Below, piece after piece: positions 1-9,138 of a stretch of DNA of 64,000 nt. A program made the translations under genes and the position numbers. Each line of letters starts with the position of its first letter. Within the stretch, counting starts at the first letter, position 1. This DNA comes from Bryocella elongata (GTDB lineage: Bacteria > Acidobacteriota > Terriglobia > Terriglobales > Acidobacteriaceae), in NCBI RefSeq assembly GCF_900108185.1, contig NZ_FNVA01000004.1, forward strand, positions 310,001 to 374,000, given 5' to 3'. The notes beneath the pieces are model-generated. The model worked only from the letters and a program-made list of their open reading frames with translations. It did not search any database and had not been told where the DNA came from.

Positions 1-1102
1 CACCTCGTTCCACGTCGTTGAGCAGTTCCTGCCCATGATCGGCACGGAAGGGTAGTCTTCGATCATCACCCGAGAGTTGGCGCCGCCGGCTCTCTCGGAC
101 AACTTCGATCACGAGAGCGATCAGGTCCGCATCTCCCTCCAGGTGAGCCGCCTCGAGGAACGACTCAATCCCGCCAAGACCCGTGTCTCGTTGCGTGGAA
201 CGGAGATGCAGAAACCCAATCCCGGCAGCGAACTCCCTCAGCATGGCCAGCAAATCATTGTCGGCACGGACGCCGAGCGCTCCTGAGCAGAAGGTCAGTG
301 AGTTTGCCTCACTCTCGTACTGATTGAGAATCCAACGCAGATCATCGGCCGTACTCACCACTCTTGGCAAGCCGAGCAATGGACGAGGCGGATCATCGGG
401 ATGAATGCACAGCCTCACGCCGCACTCATCCGCTACAGGGCCAACGCACTTCAGGAAATCACGAAGGGTACCGCGGAGGTCCTCGCGCGTTAGCCCCTGA
501 TAAGCCTTTAGAGTCTCCGTGGTGCTTTCCAGTGTCAGGCGCTGATGACCTCCCGGGAGGCCATCGAGGATCGTCTGTCTCAGCGCCGTCTGCTCCTCAA
601 TGGACAACGCCGCGAAGTACTCCTTGGCTTCCGAGCATGCCTGCTCGCCCCAATCTCCGACGGCGCCCTCGCGACGCAGCATAAAAAGATCGAAGGCTGC
701 GAACGACCGGGCATCGAACCTGGTGGTATAGCCTCCGTTCGGTGCAGGCTCGCGCAGGTGAGTCCTCGTCCAGCTGAAGAGCGGCATCCAGTTGTATGCG
801 ATCGTGTGCAGTCCACAGTGGGCAAGATTGCGGATCGATTGTGCGAAGTTCTCCACGTCCTGCTGCCATCCCGCAGCGCGCGTCTTGATCCGCTCTGTTA
901 CCTCCAGGCTCTCGACGACGGTCCACTCCAGCCCCGCTGTGCGCACCTCAGCCTGGCGCTTACGAATGGCATCTGGAGGCCAGACCATACCTGCTGGTAC
1001 GTCGTGCAGGGCCGTCACGACGCCAACGGCGCCCGCCTCTCTGGCGTCTCGCAATGTGACACGGTCCTCAGGACCGAACCAACGCCACGTCTGCTCTAGC
1101 AA
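1..1102 (-). CDS. uxuA: Mannonate dehydratase, C-terminus cut by window edge
   Basis: Translating the minus strand gives an unbroken 367-residue reading frame that matches UxuA from its N-terminus (LEQTWRWFGPEDRVTL) through the central GLHTIAYNWMPLFSWTRT and CIHPDDPP segments to FCSGALGVRADND and FLHLRSTQRD. UxuA proteins are about 390-400 residues, so roughly 30 residues lie beyond position 1. The enzyme dehydrates D-mannonate to 2-keto-3-deoxygluconate in cytosolic glucuronate catabolism. The best start is a TTG at 1102-1100, preceded 8 bases upstream by GGAGAGGA; no in-frame ATG is nearby. It diverges from the IclR-like/sugar-binding regulator, which makes that protein its likely regulator (inference). 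Confidence 0.93.
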   Translation of the reverse strand, partial: MLEQTWRWFGPEDRVTLRDAREAGAVGVVTALHDVPAGMVWPPDAIRKRQAEVRTAGLEWTVVESLEVTERIKTRAAGWQQDVENFAQSIRNLAHCGLHTIAYNWMPLFSWTRTHLREPAPNGGYTTRFDARSFAAFDLFMLRREGAVGDWGEQACSEAKEYFAALSIEEQTALRQTILDGLPGGHQRLTLESTTETLKAYQGLTREDLRGTLRDFLKCVGPVADECGVRLCIHPDDPPRPLLGLPRVVSTADDLRWILNQYESEANSLTFCSGALGVRADNDLLAMLREFAAGIGFLHLRSTQRDTGLGGIESFLEAAHLEGDADLIALVIEVVRESRRRQLSGDDRRLPFRADHGQELLNDVERG

Positions 1103-1223
1103 TCTCTTGTCCTCTCCAAATGTGCATCGTCTGGACCCGATGCGGTGCGCCTCTTCGTTGCGTGTTAAGGAGGCTTTGCGGTAACGTTCCGGTGCGCCTC
1201 CCGGGAGCCGGGTGGCATCGTGT

Positions 1224-1271
1224 CAACAGTTTCCCGATGCTACGGCGCAGGAACGTCACTTGAAACAGTTG
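1224..1271. promoter_or_regulatory. Inverted repeat in uxuA/regulator divergent region
   Basis: CAACAGTTTC at 1224-1233 faces GAAACAGTTG at 1262-1271, a 9/10 inverted match with 28 bases between the arms. It lies between two divergent genes, so it may be an operator for the neighbouring regulator. No binding evidence is available from sequence alone. Confidence 0.35.
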
Positions 1272-1284
1272 TCTAGCCATAGAC

Positions 1285-1311
1285 GCAGCGTTTCGCATCA
1301 TGAGACGCTGC
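1285..1311. promoter_or_regulatory. Palindromic element upstream of the regulator gene
   Basis: GCAGCGTTTC at 1285-1294 pairs with GAGACGCTGC at 1302-1311 (9 of 10 positions, the outer 7 perfect) across a 7-base centre. It lies about 55 bases before the regulator's start codon and could be an operator or a transcript hairpin. The position fits autoregulation, but this is inference. Confidence 0.4.
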
Positions 1312-1366
1312 GGAAAGATCAAAGCCGTACACAACGGACGGTACCGATGCCGGTTTGGAGAAGCGA

Positions 1367-2533
1367 ATGAAGTCGCCATCAAAGGGTGCGCACAGTGTGA
1401 ACGGGACAAAACGTGGATACACGATTCAGGCGGTGGTGCGCGCCGCGTCCATCCTCAACGCCTTTCAGTCCACGTCGGAAGTTCTCGATCTGCGCGACGT
1501 TGCAGCGCGCGTTGGACTTCACAAAGCGACGACCTTCCGGCTGCTCGAGACCCTCGTCGAGACCCACCTTCTCGAAAGGGCAGGAAAGCAGGGTTACCGT
1601 TGCTGCATTCAGCCTGCGCGCACGAAGCGCTTCCGCATTGGTTATGGTTCGCAGACCAGCCTGCTTCCGTTTACCGCCACGGTGAGCGATAGCCTGGTTG
1701 TAGCAGCCAACGCAGCCAACGTGGATCTGATGGTGTTGAACAACGGCCTGAGCCCTCGAATCGCACTCCAGAACGCGGATGCGTTCGTATCCGAAAAGGT
1801 CGACCTCGTCATCGACTCTCAGATCAACATTGGAGTGGCGGCACAGATCGCAGTCAAATTTTCAGAGGCCCGGATCCCTTTCATCGCGCTTGATATCCCG
1901 CACCCCGGAGCGATTTATTTCGGAGCTGATAACTACAAGGCTGGGCGTATCGCAGGCCGCCACCTTGCTCGATGGTCTGCAAAGAACTGGAAGAGCGGAC
2001 CGGAGCAGATCATGCTCCTCGGTGTCGATGCCGCGGGTCCACTGCTCAACGCGCGATTGACGGGCGTCCTCGATGGGATCAACGAAGTCAGCACCTTCGG
2101 TCACAACATCCCGGCGCATCATTACGACACCAAAGGCGGCCAGTTCGAAGCCACGCTTGATATCGTCCGGCGTCACATTCGGCGGAGGAGGCCGGAACGG
2201 GCGCTCATCGGCGCTGTCAATGACTCCACAGCGCTGGCGGCGTTGCAGGCCTTCCGCGAAGCGGGCATCGAGCGTGCCTGCGCGATTGCCGGCCAGGATG
2301 GAAGTCTTGCTGCGCGTGAAGAGATGCGGCGCACCTCTTCACGCCTGATCTGCTCCGTCGCTTACTTTCCCGAGTCCTACGGCGAGAGGGTGATCCGTCT
2401 GGCGCTGGATGTCCTAAAGCATAAGCCGGTTCCCCCCGCAGTCTTCGTTCAGCACGAACTGCTGACGGCGCAGAACGTCGACAAGGTCTACCCCAATGAC
2501 ACCTGGATGAAGTCTCCCCCGGAACGGCTTTGA
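1367..2533 (+). CDS. Transcriptional regulator: IclR-type HTH fused to sugar-binding (Peripla_BP_4-like) domain
   Basis: The first ~65 residues resemble the IclR winged HTH: VVRAASILNAF, then LDLRDVAARVGLHKATTFRLLETLV. Instead of an IclR effector domain, the remaining ~310 residues resemble type I periplasmic sugar-binding proteins (KVDLVIDSQ, GADNYKAGRIAGRHLA, AIAGQDGS). There is no signal peptide, so it should work in the cytosol as a sugar-responsive DNA-binding protein, in the manner of LacI but with a different DNA-binding head. I prefer the ATG at 1367 (GGAG six bases upstream) to a TTG at 1355. It is divergent from uxuA and points toward the TonB receptor/GH cluster, either of which it may control. 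Confidence 0.85.
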   Translation: MKSPSKGAHSVNGTKRGYTIQAVVRAASILNAFQSTSEVLDLRDVAARVGLHKATTFRLLETLVETHLLERAGKQGYRCCIQPARTKRFRIGYGSQTSLLPFTATVSDSLVVAANAANVDLMVLNNGLSPRIALQNADAFVSEKVDLVIDSQINIGVAAQIAVKFSEARIPFIALDIPHPGAIYFGADNYKAGRIAGRHLARWSAKNWKSGPEQIMLLGVDAAGPLLNARLTGVLDGINEVSTFGHNIPAHHYDTKGGQFEATLDIVRRHIRRRRPERALIGAVNDSTALAALQAFREAGIERACAIAGQDGSLAAREEMRRTSSRLICSVAYFPESYGERVIRLALDVLKHKPVPPAVFVQHELLTAQNVDKVYPNDTWMKSPPERL

Positions 2534-2857
2534 ACGCGAAAATGCGATGAATGTGGGGCGTTCTCCATTTCATGGCACGAGACGAATGTCGCGCATTTGA
2601 TAGCCGTACTCTGTCCTCCAGGGCGGATCCGTATACGGCAATTCACGCTTGAAAATGGCCGAAACGGTGCGTGAGGGCGATGTTCGTGGCTGTGCGGTGT
2701 GTATCACAATGCGAGACGTATGTCGGATCACATTTTGACAGATCTCGACCATTGACACCCTCTTTGGCCAGCAACTACAAAGCTGCTCGATTCGGTCAGC
2801 CAACAATCTTCCAGTTTGGCGACCGCAGCACGTGGTTTCGTTTCTCTTGGAGGCTTC
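2534..2857. other. Non-coding stretch before the TonB receptor gene
   Basis: No reading frame here looks protein-like. The stretch holds the candidate promoter at 2752-2780 and the ribosome binding site GGAGG at 2849-2853. A leader of about 75 bases would precede the receptor. No terminator hairpin for the upstream regulator gene was seen. Confidence 0.6.
2752..2780 (+). promoter_or_regulatory. Candidate sigma-70-like promoter for TonB receptor
   Basis: TTGACA at 2752-2757 is followed after 17 bases by CTACAA at 2775-2780 (TACAAA with 18-base spacing also possible). A second TTGACA lies at 2735-2740. The position 80 bases before the start codon is suitable, but the -10 match is only moderate. 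Confidence 0.4.
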
Positions 2858-5800
2858 ATGCAAGTTCGTAAGCAGTGGTGCAGCAAGGCATTCCGGAACG
2901 CGTTGTCGAGCAGATGGCATGCTTTGACAAGCGTAGCGTGTGTTGTTCCCTGGGTGTTTTGCGGCGTCACCATCATGATGTTCATGTGTGCGATGGGTGT
3001 CTCTGCGCAGACTGGGCAAGGTGCCATTGGCGGGACTGTCCATGACAAGTCTGGTGCGGTCGTCTCCGGAGCAGAGGTAGATGTTGTTAGCCAGGCAACG
3101 GGAGTCAAGCAGAGTACGACGACGAATCGAGATGGATTGTTCGAGGTGCAGTCCCTCAATCCAGGGCTCTATGAAGTGGTCGTGCAGAAGGAAGGCTTTG
3201 AACGCACGACGACGAAGGCCGTCAATGTATCCGGCGTCGGCACCACGCCGCTCGACATCGGTCTGACTGCTGGCGCGGTAACGGCATCGATTACGGTGAC
3301 TGCCGACGCTGACCTGCTCAACAAGACGGACTCTAACGTCACCACCACGGTAGACCACGCTATCGTCGAGAATCTGCCCTACCCCGAACGCAGCTCTCTG
3401 GAAGCGGCACTTCTTGTGCCCGGCGTAGTTGGAGACCCATTGCAGCCCGGTGGTATCTCTACAGAGAATCCTGGCGCCTACACAAGCTACGTGACGCCCG
3501 GCGCCGGCATCGTCGTGGGAGGCGCGCCTCCTGGGACGAGTTCTATCGTTGTGGATGGCTCCGACGTGACGCAGCCCAGTCTCGCCCGGACCGGTGTCAA
3601 CCTATCCGGCCGCGAGGTGCAGGAGACAACCGTCATCGTCACCGGGCTCTCCGCCAAGTACGGAAGAACCGGAGGTGGCGTCATCGTCCAGAGCAGCACT
3701 GCGGGCACAAGCCGGTATCATGGGGCCGTCACCTACAGTCACACGGATCCTTATTTCAACGCGTTCCCCGACGGCAACACGGCCCCGAGTGCATTGCATG
3801 AGAACTTCTACGGGTTCTATCTCGGCGGCCCGATATGGTTGCCAAAGATCTATCCGCACAAAGACAGAACGTTCTTCTTTATCGGCGGTGAGCCCGCGCG
3901 TCTGCAGAACGCGTTCGGCTTTCGTGGCATTTTCCCCACCCCCGATGAGCTCGCCGGCCATCTCCAAAACTCTTTGACGCTGCTGAATCAGAGCATCCTC
4001 AAGAGCTCGGGCTACGCGGCTGCCCTCGCAGCGCCGCGCATCGGCGCGATCAATTACCAGTCCACCACGAATGCAAACGGCTTTCCGAATGGACCATATG
4101 ACAGCTCGCAGATTCGCGCCGTGGCGAATAACGACGTCTCGTCACAGCTCGCACAAAACCCCTTCGCTCAATTTGTGCTCTCCCAGTTTCCAACGCCGAG
4201 CAATCCCGGTCCTTACGTCAAGTTCGACAACTCCCAGGCTACGCCGCAGAACGACGGTACCAATGCAACCTACAAACGCGGCGTTCTAAATACGGACAAT
4301 CGCTACTCGATCCGCATCGATCAACACTTCAACGATAGCAATCAATTCTTCGTTCGCTACACGGTCATACCAGTGGGTGCTGCTCGCTTCTTTGCGGTCG
4401 CCCCCTCCAATCCGCTGACGATCGTCCCCACGGATTCTGCTGCCACACATGACATCGCGCTGGGATACACGCACGTGTTTTCGAGCGACATCGCCAACAA
4501 CTTCCATTACTCGTTCATGCGGGTCAATCAGCAGAGGCTCGCGCCTCCCAGCACACGCTCGAAGGACTACGCGGCGGCGTATGGCCTCACGCCGGCGTCC
4601 TTTGGCTATGGCTTTCCCAGTCTTGGCAACCTGAATGCTAACGGCGTCTCCTACACCATGCAGATGGGCCTCTCCAATGCGGCGATTCAGATCGACCAGA
4701 ACTTCATTGCAGGGGATGATCTGACGTGGACTCACAATCGCCATCTCTTCCAGTTCGGTGGTGAGGTGCGCTGGATGCAGTCGAGCCAGTACGACCTCGG
4801 TGGCGCCACAGGTGGCCGCTATACCTTCTCTGCGGCGCAAACGAATAATGGTTCCACGGGAGGCGCACCGCTGGCGACCTTGATCCTGGGCACAATCTCC
4901 ACCTTCACCAACACGCCCGTCGAAGTCCCCGGTTACTACCGCTGGCGCTACTACGCGGGGTACTTCCAGGATGATTGGAAGATCCTGCCGAACTTCACGA
5001 TCAACGCCGGCCTGCGCTATGAGCTTGAGACCCCGAGGATGGAGAAGTTCAACAACCAGGCATACGTTCGTCTGAACACTGCTGGCAACCTCAACGGGCT
5101 CGCGACATCCACCGCGCTCTGCTTTTCTGGAGCCTGCGGCAATCCTAAGTCACTGTGGCCGATTAACTACGCGGGCTTCGAGCCGCGCGTTGGCTTTGCA
5201 TACTCCCCAACGCAAAAGACCACAGTGCGAGCTGCGTACACACTGCAGCGCCTTCCGTTGACGGGCTATGAAAATATCCCCGATCCTGACTTCAACGTTG
5301 CATCGCAGGCGGTGGGGAACCAGAGTGGTGGCGTGACCGCAAACTCGACGGTCAACTACATCACAAATCCGGTCGGTACGCTTACGTCGGCGTATACGGC
5401 GCTCAACGGAAATCGAGGGCCGATCCTTTATTCCAACGGCCTCGCGCCGATCTACGTCAATCAGAGCAGCAAGGTGCCCTACACGCAATTCTGGTCTCTC
5501 ACCGTGCAGTACCAACCAGCGGCGCGAACCGTGCTTCAAGCTTCCTATAACGGAGCCAAGGGCACCCATCTTATGGGCGCGTTCGGCAGTGCGGGATATG
5601 AGAGCTCGCTGAACATCCCGGATCTGGGGACGGTTATCAACGCAATCCAAACGCATCAGAACCTTGGCGCATCGGCACCGAATCAATGGGGTATCACCCA
5701 GAACGGAGCTCTGGTCTCTGAGACGGGACTCCAACTGCTGAATCCCTATCAGAACTTCTTCAACCAGTCGATCAACGAGGCTTACCCACGCGGCGGAACG

Positions 5801-6703
5801 ATGGAATATAACGGGATGTACCTGAGCGTGAACCAGCGCGTCGGTGCTGGCCTGTCCGTGCTCGCGAATTACACGTGGTCCAAGACGCTCGACAATGTTC
5901 CCGATACGAACACGGGAGCGAGCGGCGGTGGATTTGGCTACGTGCTTCCTCAGAATCCGCGTAGTCCCTACAGCGACTGGTCGGTAGCGAGTTTCGACCA
6001 GGCAAGCCGGCTCAAGGTTGGTTACACCTACGATCTGCCGACGGGAGAAGGTCATTGGCTTAGCCTGCATAACCATGTTCTCGATAACCTGATTGGACAA
6101 ATCTCCACTTCGGGCATTGCAACCTACGCGGACGGCCTGCCAAACTCGGTTGTCCTGGGCACGGTGGGCTATTTCGTGTCCGTAACCCCTACGGGAGTGA
6201 ATGGTTGTACAGCGAGTGCTGCTAATAAGTACTGCACCGCGAATGCGCTCCCGACGGGCTACACGCTGCGTCCCAACATTGTTCCCGGGGTTCCGCTACT
6301 CAACAAGAATTGGAAGACGAATGCCCTGAACTCGAACTTCACTCCGTATCTGAATCCAGCGGCCTTCTCCGTACCTGGCTCGCTGAACAACCCCCAGCTG
6401 GGGAACGCACCGCGTCTGCTCTCCAATGCGCGCTCCCCAAGGGAGGCCTTGTTCGACATGCGTTTCAGCAAAGGCTTCAAGATCAGCGAGCGATATGATC
6501 TCAAGATCACAAGTACGTTCGTGAACGCGTTCAACCATCCCGTCTATTACGGTGTGAATCACTCGCTGCTGAGTTCGAACACAGTCTCCAATGTAACCGG
6601 AACGGTGACTCCTGTGGCAACGGCGAACTTTGGTCAGTTCAACCAGTCGCAGACAGCAGGCATGTCCCGCGTCATCCTAATTGGAGGAGAGTTTACCTTC
6701 TAA
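2858..6703 (+). CDS. Large TonB-dependent receptor with carboxypeptidase-regulatory-like N-terminus
   Basis: An outer-membrane, TonB-energised importer of about 1,281 residues, of the type common in acidobacteria. After a long signal segment ending near SAQTG comes a carboxypeptidase regulatory-like beta-sandwich (GAIGGTVHDKSGAVVSGAEVDVV to ~residue 120), a plug domain (VENLPYPERSSLEAALLVPGV, GAGIVVGG) and a long beta-barrel ending in the aromatic FTF typical of barrel proteins. ATG 2858 has GGAGG four bases upstream; an in-frame TTG at 2816 lacks such support. No SusD-like lipoprotein follows. The downstream GH92-GH2-GH27 genes suggest it imports mannose- or galactose-containing oligosaccharides (inference). 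Confidence 0.92.
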   Translation: MQVRKQWCSKAFRNALSSRWHALTSVACVVPWVFCGVTIMMFMCAMGVSAQTGQGAIGGTVHDKSGAVVSGAEVDVVSQATGVKQSTTTNRDGLFEVQSLNPGLYEVVVQKEGFERTTTKAVNVSGVGTTPLDIGLTAGAVTASITVTADADLLNKTDSNVTTTVDHAIVENLPYPERSSLEAALLVPGVVGDPLQPGGISTENPGAYTSYVTPGAGIVVGGAPPGTSSIVVDGSDVTQPSLARTGVNLSGREVQETTVIVTGLSAKYGRTGGGVIVQSSTAGTSRYHGAVTYSHTDPYFNAFPDGNTAPSALHENFYGFYLGGPIWLPKIYPHKDRTFFFIGGEPARLQNAFGFRGIFPTPDELAGHLQNSLTLLNQSILKSSGYAAALAAPRIGAINYQSTTNANGFPNGPYDSSQIRAVANNDVSSQLAQNPFAQFVLSQFPTPSNPGPYVKFDNSQATPQNDGTNATYKRGVLNTDNRYSIRIDQHFNDSNQFFVRYTVIPVGAARFFAVAPSNPLTIVPTDSAATHDIALGYTHVFSSDIANNFHYSFMRVNQQRLAPPSTRSKDYAAAYGLTPASFGYGFPSLGNLNANGVSYTMQMGLSNAAIQIDQNFIAGDDLTWTHNRHLFQFGGEVRWMQSSQYDLGGATGGRYTFSAAQTNNGSTGGAPLATLILGTISTFTNTPVEVPGYYRWRYYAGYFQDDWKILPNFTINAGLRYELETPRMEKFNNQAYVRLNTAGNLNGLATSTALCFSGACGNPKSLWPINYAGFEPRVGFAYSPTQKTTVRAAYTLQRLPLTGYENIPDPDFNVASQAVGNQSGGVTANSTVNYITNPVGTLTSAYTALNGNRGPILYSNGLAPIYVNQSSKVPYTQFWSLTVQYQPAARTVLQASYNGAKGTHLMGAFGSAGYESSLNIPDLGTVINAIQTHQNLGASAPNQWGITQNGALVSETGLQLLNPYQNFFNQSINEAYPRGGTMEYNGMYLSVNQRVGAGLSVLANYTWSKTLDNVPDTNTGASGGGFGYVLPQNPRSPYSDWSVASFDQASRLKVGYTYDLPTGEGHWLSLHNHVLDNLIGQISTSGIATYADGLPNSVVLGTVGYFVSVTPTGVNGCTASAANKYCTANALPTGYTLRPNIVPGVPLLNKNWKTNALNSNFTPYLNPAAFSVPGSLNNPQLGNAPRLLSNARSPREALFDMRFSKGFKISERYDLKITSTFVNAFNHPVYYGVNHSLLSSNTVSNVTGTVTPVATANFGQFNQSQTAGMSRVILIGGEFTF

Positions 6704-6712
6704 CTCGTAGGG

Positions 6713-6737
6713 ATGCGGGGCATCTCATGTCCCGCAT
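6713..6737 (+). promoter_or_regulatory. Hairpin between receptor and GH92 genes
   Basis: ATGCGGG at 6713-6719 pairs perfectly with CCCGCAT at 6731-6737 around an 11-base loop, eleven bases after the receptor stop codon. No T-run follows, so it is more likely an mRNA processing or partial-stop element than a full terminator. It could lower expression of the enzymes relative to the receptor. Confidence 0.4.
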
Positions 6738-6852
6738 TCTGCGTGGCATGTTATTGGCTCGCGTTTGGGCAGTGTAGCCCGATAGTTGCAGCAAGAGAAT
6801 GGCGCAGTGATCGAGATGAAACCGTAGCCATTGAGGATAGTACGGATGGAAG

Positions 6853-9138
6853 ATGCACGATAAGAGGGGCTCCGCAACAAGCCACCACGTTCGTTGCCCG
6901 GCGCTGCGCGGCTTCATCGCTACGGCATGCATCATCGCAGGAATGGTTGGAACGGGTGCAGCGCAAGAGCGAGTCACCGACCCGCTGCGGTTGGTTGATC
7001 CCCGTATCGGAACAGCTCACGACGGCCAGACCTATCCCGTCGTTGGGATGCCGTTCGGCATGACCGGCTGGACGCCGGAGACGCGCAGTACAGAGGCGAA
7101 GTGTATCGCACCGTACTACTACAACGATGCGAGGATCACCGGCTTTCGCGGGAGTCACTGGCTGAGTGGGAGCTGCACTCAGGACTACGGCAGCGTGACG
7201 ATCATGCCCACGGCAGGGGAGCTGAAGGTTGATCCGGACCAGCGTGCGTCACGCTTTCAGCATGCCTCTGAGATCATGTCGCCGGCCTACTACTCAGTTC
7301 ATCTTGACGACTCCAACGTCACGGTGGAGCTCACCGGTACAACGCGCGCCGGCATGATGCGAATCTCGTTTCCACCTGGTGGTCCCCGAAACCTCATCAT
7401 CGAACCGAACGTGCATCCGGGCCAGGGATTCATTGAGGTTCGACCGGGCGTGCACGAAGTCGTCGGATTCAACCCCGTTGTTCGCATGTATCAGGGGGAG
7501 GGGAAGCCGGCAGGCTTCAGTGGCTACTTTGTGATGCGACTCCAGGACCCGATGGTGGAGTTCGGCACCTGGTGCGATGGTGTGATCTCGAAGGCCTCTC
7601 AGCAGCACGGTGCGGGGTGCCAACGCCTGGGAGCTTATGTGAAGTTGCAACCGGGCGCATCTGCGACGCGGCCCGTCGTCGTTCGCATTGGAACATCGTT
7701 CACGAGTCTGGCCGAAGCCGAGCGCAATCTCTCCACGGAGGAGCCCGGATGGGACTTCGATGTCGTTCGCGCACGCGCCGAGGCGGCATGGCGACATCAT
7801 CTCGCGCGCATTGAGGTTCAGGGGGGAACCTCTGCCGAGCAGACCACCTTTTACACCGCCCTGTTTCATGCCTCACTTGCTCCGCGCATCGTGAGCGACG
7901 CCGATGGTACATACAACGGGTTTGCGAATGACGGGCACCTGCGCCACACGGCGCGTGGCACCGACTACTACGATGACTTTTCGTTGTGGGACACCTTTCG
8001 AGCACTTCATCCACTGCTCACGATATTGGATCCGCATCGTGATGGGGAGATGATGCAGAGTCTCGTGCTCAAGGGGGAACAGCGCGGCTTCCTTCCCATC
8101 TTCCCTACCTGGAACAGCTATACCTCCGAGATGATTGGCGATCACTCGGTGGCGGTGATGTATGACGCCTACGCGAAGGGAATTCGCAATTTCGATATTC
8201 GCGAAGCATACCGGCTTGTGCGCCAAAATGCATTCATCACGCCACCCCACGATCAATACGTGGACGGCAAGGGGCGACGAGCCCTGACCTCGTACGAGAA
8301 GTACGGCTACATACCGCTTGAGGACCAGGTTCAGGATGCGTATCACCCACGGGAGCAGGTATCCCGGACGCTCGAGTACGCGTATGACGACTACGTCGCG
8401 GCGCAGTTCGCGGCAGCGCTCGGACACAAGGACGACGCGGCGATTCTGTTTCAGCGATCGGCAAGCTGGAGGAATGTCTTCGATCCCGAGACGAGGTTTG
8501 TGCGGGGGCGACATGCGGACGGCTCGTGGATCACGCCGTTTGATCCGGCCATGGCGGCGACCTACGTCACAGAGGCCAATCCGTGGCAATATACGTTCTT
8601 TGTACCCCATAACGTTGAAGGACTGATGGAGGCTGCTGGCGGCAGCAGCGCCCTTATCGCGAAGCTTGATGGCCTCTTCGACGCGGGCCTCTATGACCAG
8701 GGCAACGAGCCCAGTCACGGCATCGCGTATCTGTATAACTTTGCGGGCTCTCCGGAGAAGACGCAGGAGCGAGTTCGAGGGCTCTTGAAGACACAGTTCG
8801 GCCCTCGCCCTGATGGGCTCCCTGGCAATGACGATGCCGGTCAGATGTCCGCATGGTATGTCCTCAGCGCGATGGGCTTTTTTCCGGAGTGTCCTGGCAA
8901 GCTCGATTACAGCATTGGTTCGCCTCTGTTCACTCGAATTGTGATTCATCTTTCGAATGGAAGGCGCTTCACAATTGCGGCGCCATCAAACTCGGTCGAG
9001 CGGATCTATGTGCGGTCTGTGCAGCTCGATGGTCACCCGCACCCGGGCTGGACCTTCACCCATCGTGACATCGTCCGCGGCTCGAAGCTGAGCCTGGAGA
9101 TGATAGCCGCCAGGCCTTCGCCGCAGGAGAAAGAATGA
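6853..9138 (+). CDS. Secreted GH92 alpha-mannosidase
   Basis: A 761-residue GH92 family protein. The N-terminus carries a hydrophobic export segment (FIATACIIAGMVGTGAA) followed by the family's opening VDPRIGTAHDGQTYPVVGMPFGM. The C-terminal half has the hallmark GNEPSHGIAYLYNFAG (from ~617) and PGNDDAGQMSAWYVLSAMGFFP (from ~657), then DYSIGSPLF. GH92 enzymes are calcium-dependent exo-acting alpha-mannosidases, most often alpha-1,2, that trim mannan or N-glycan arms; exact linkage cannot be read here. Its stop codon overlaps the GH2 start (ATGA), so the two are probably translationally coupled. Confidence 0.92.
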   Translation: MHDKRGSATSHHVRCPALRGFIATACIIAGMVGTGAAQERVTDPLRLVDPRIGTAHDGQTYPVVGMPFGMTGWTPETRSTEAKCIAPYYYNDARITGFRGSHWLSGSCTQDYGSVTIMPTAGELKVDPDQRASRFQHASEIMSPAYYSVHLDDSNVTVELTGTTRAGMMRISFPPGGPRNLIIEPNVHPGQGFIEVRPGVHEVVGFNPVVRMYQGEGKPAGFSGYFVMRLQDPMVEFGTWCDGVISKASQQHGAGCQRLGAYVKLQPGASATRPVVVRIGTSFTSLAEAERNLSTEEPGWDFDVVRARAEAAWRHHLARIEVQGGTSAEQTTFYTALFHASLAPRIVSDADGTYNGFANDGHLRHTARGTDYYDDFSLWDTFRALHPLLTILDPHRDGEMMQSLVLKGEQRGFLPIFPTWNSYTSEMIGDHSVAVMYDAYAKGIRNFDIREAYRLVRQNAFITPPHDQYVDGKGRRALTSYEKYGYIPLEDQVQDAYHPREQVSRTLEYAYDDYVAAQFAAALGHKDDAAILFQRSASWRNVFDPETRFVRGRHADGSWITPFDPAMAATYVTEANPWQYTFFVPHNVEGLMEAAGGSSALIAKLDGLFDAGLYDQGNEPSHGIAYLYNFAGSPEKTQERVRGLLKTQFGPRPDGLPGNDDAGQMSAWYVLSAMGFFPECPGKLDYSIGSPLFTRIVIHLSNGRRFTIAAPSNSVERIYVRSVQLDGHPHPGWTFTHRDIVRGSKLSLEMIAARPSPQEKE

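Noticed and set aside
545-1184. Overlapping plus-strand open frames at 545-1099 and 792-1184
   Set aside because: They lie opposite the clear UxuA reading frame and have no protein-like features of their own.
2570-3358. Minus-strand 262-residue open frame
   Set aside because: Mostly antisense to the TonB receptor; arginine-rich and unlike a protein, with no ribosome site.
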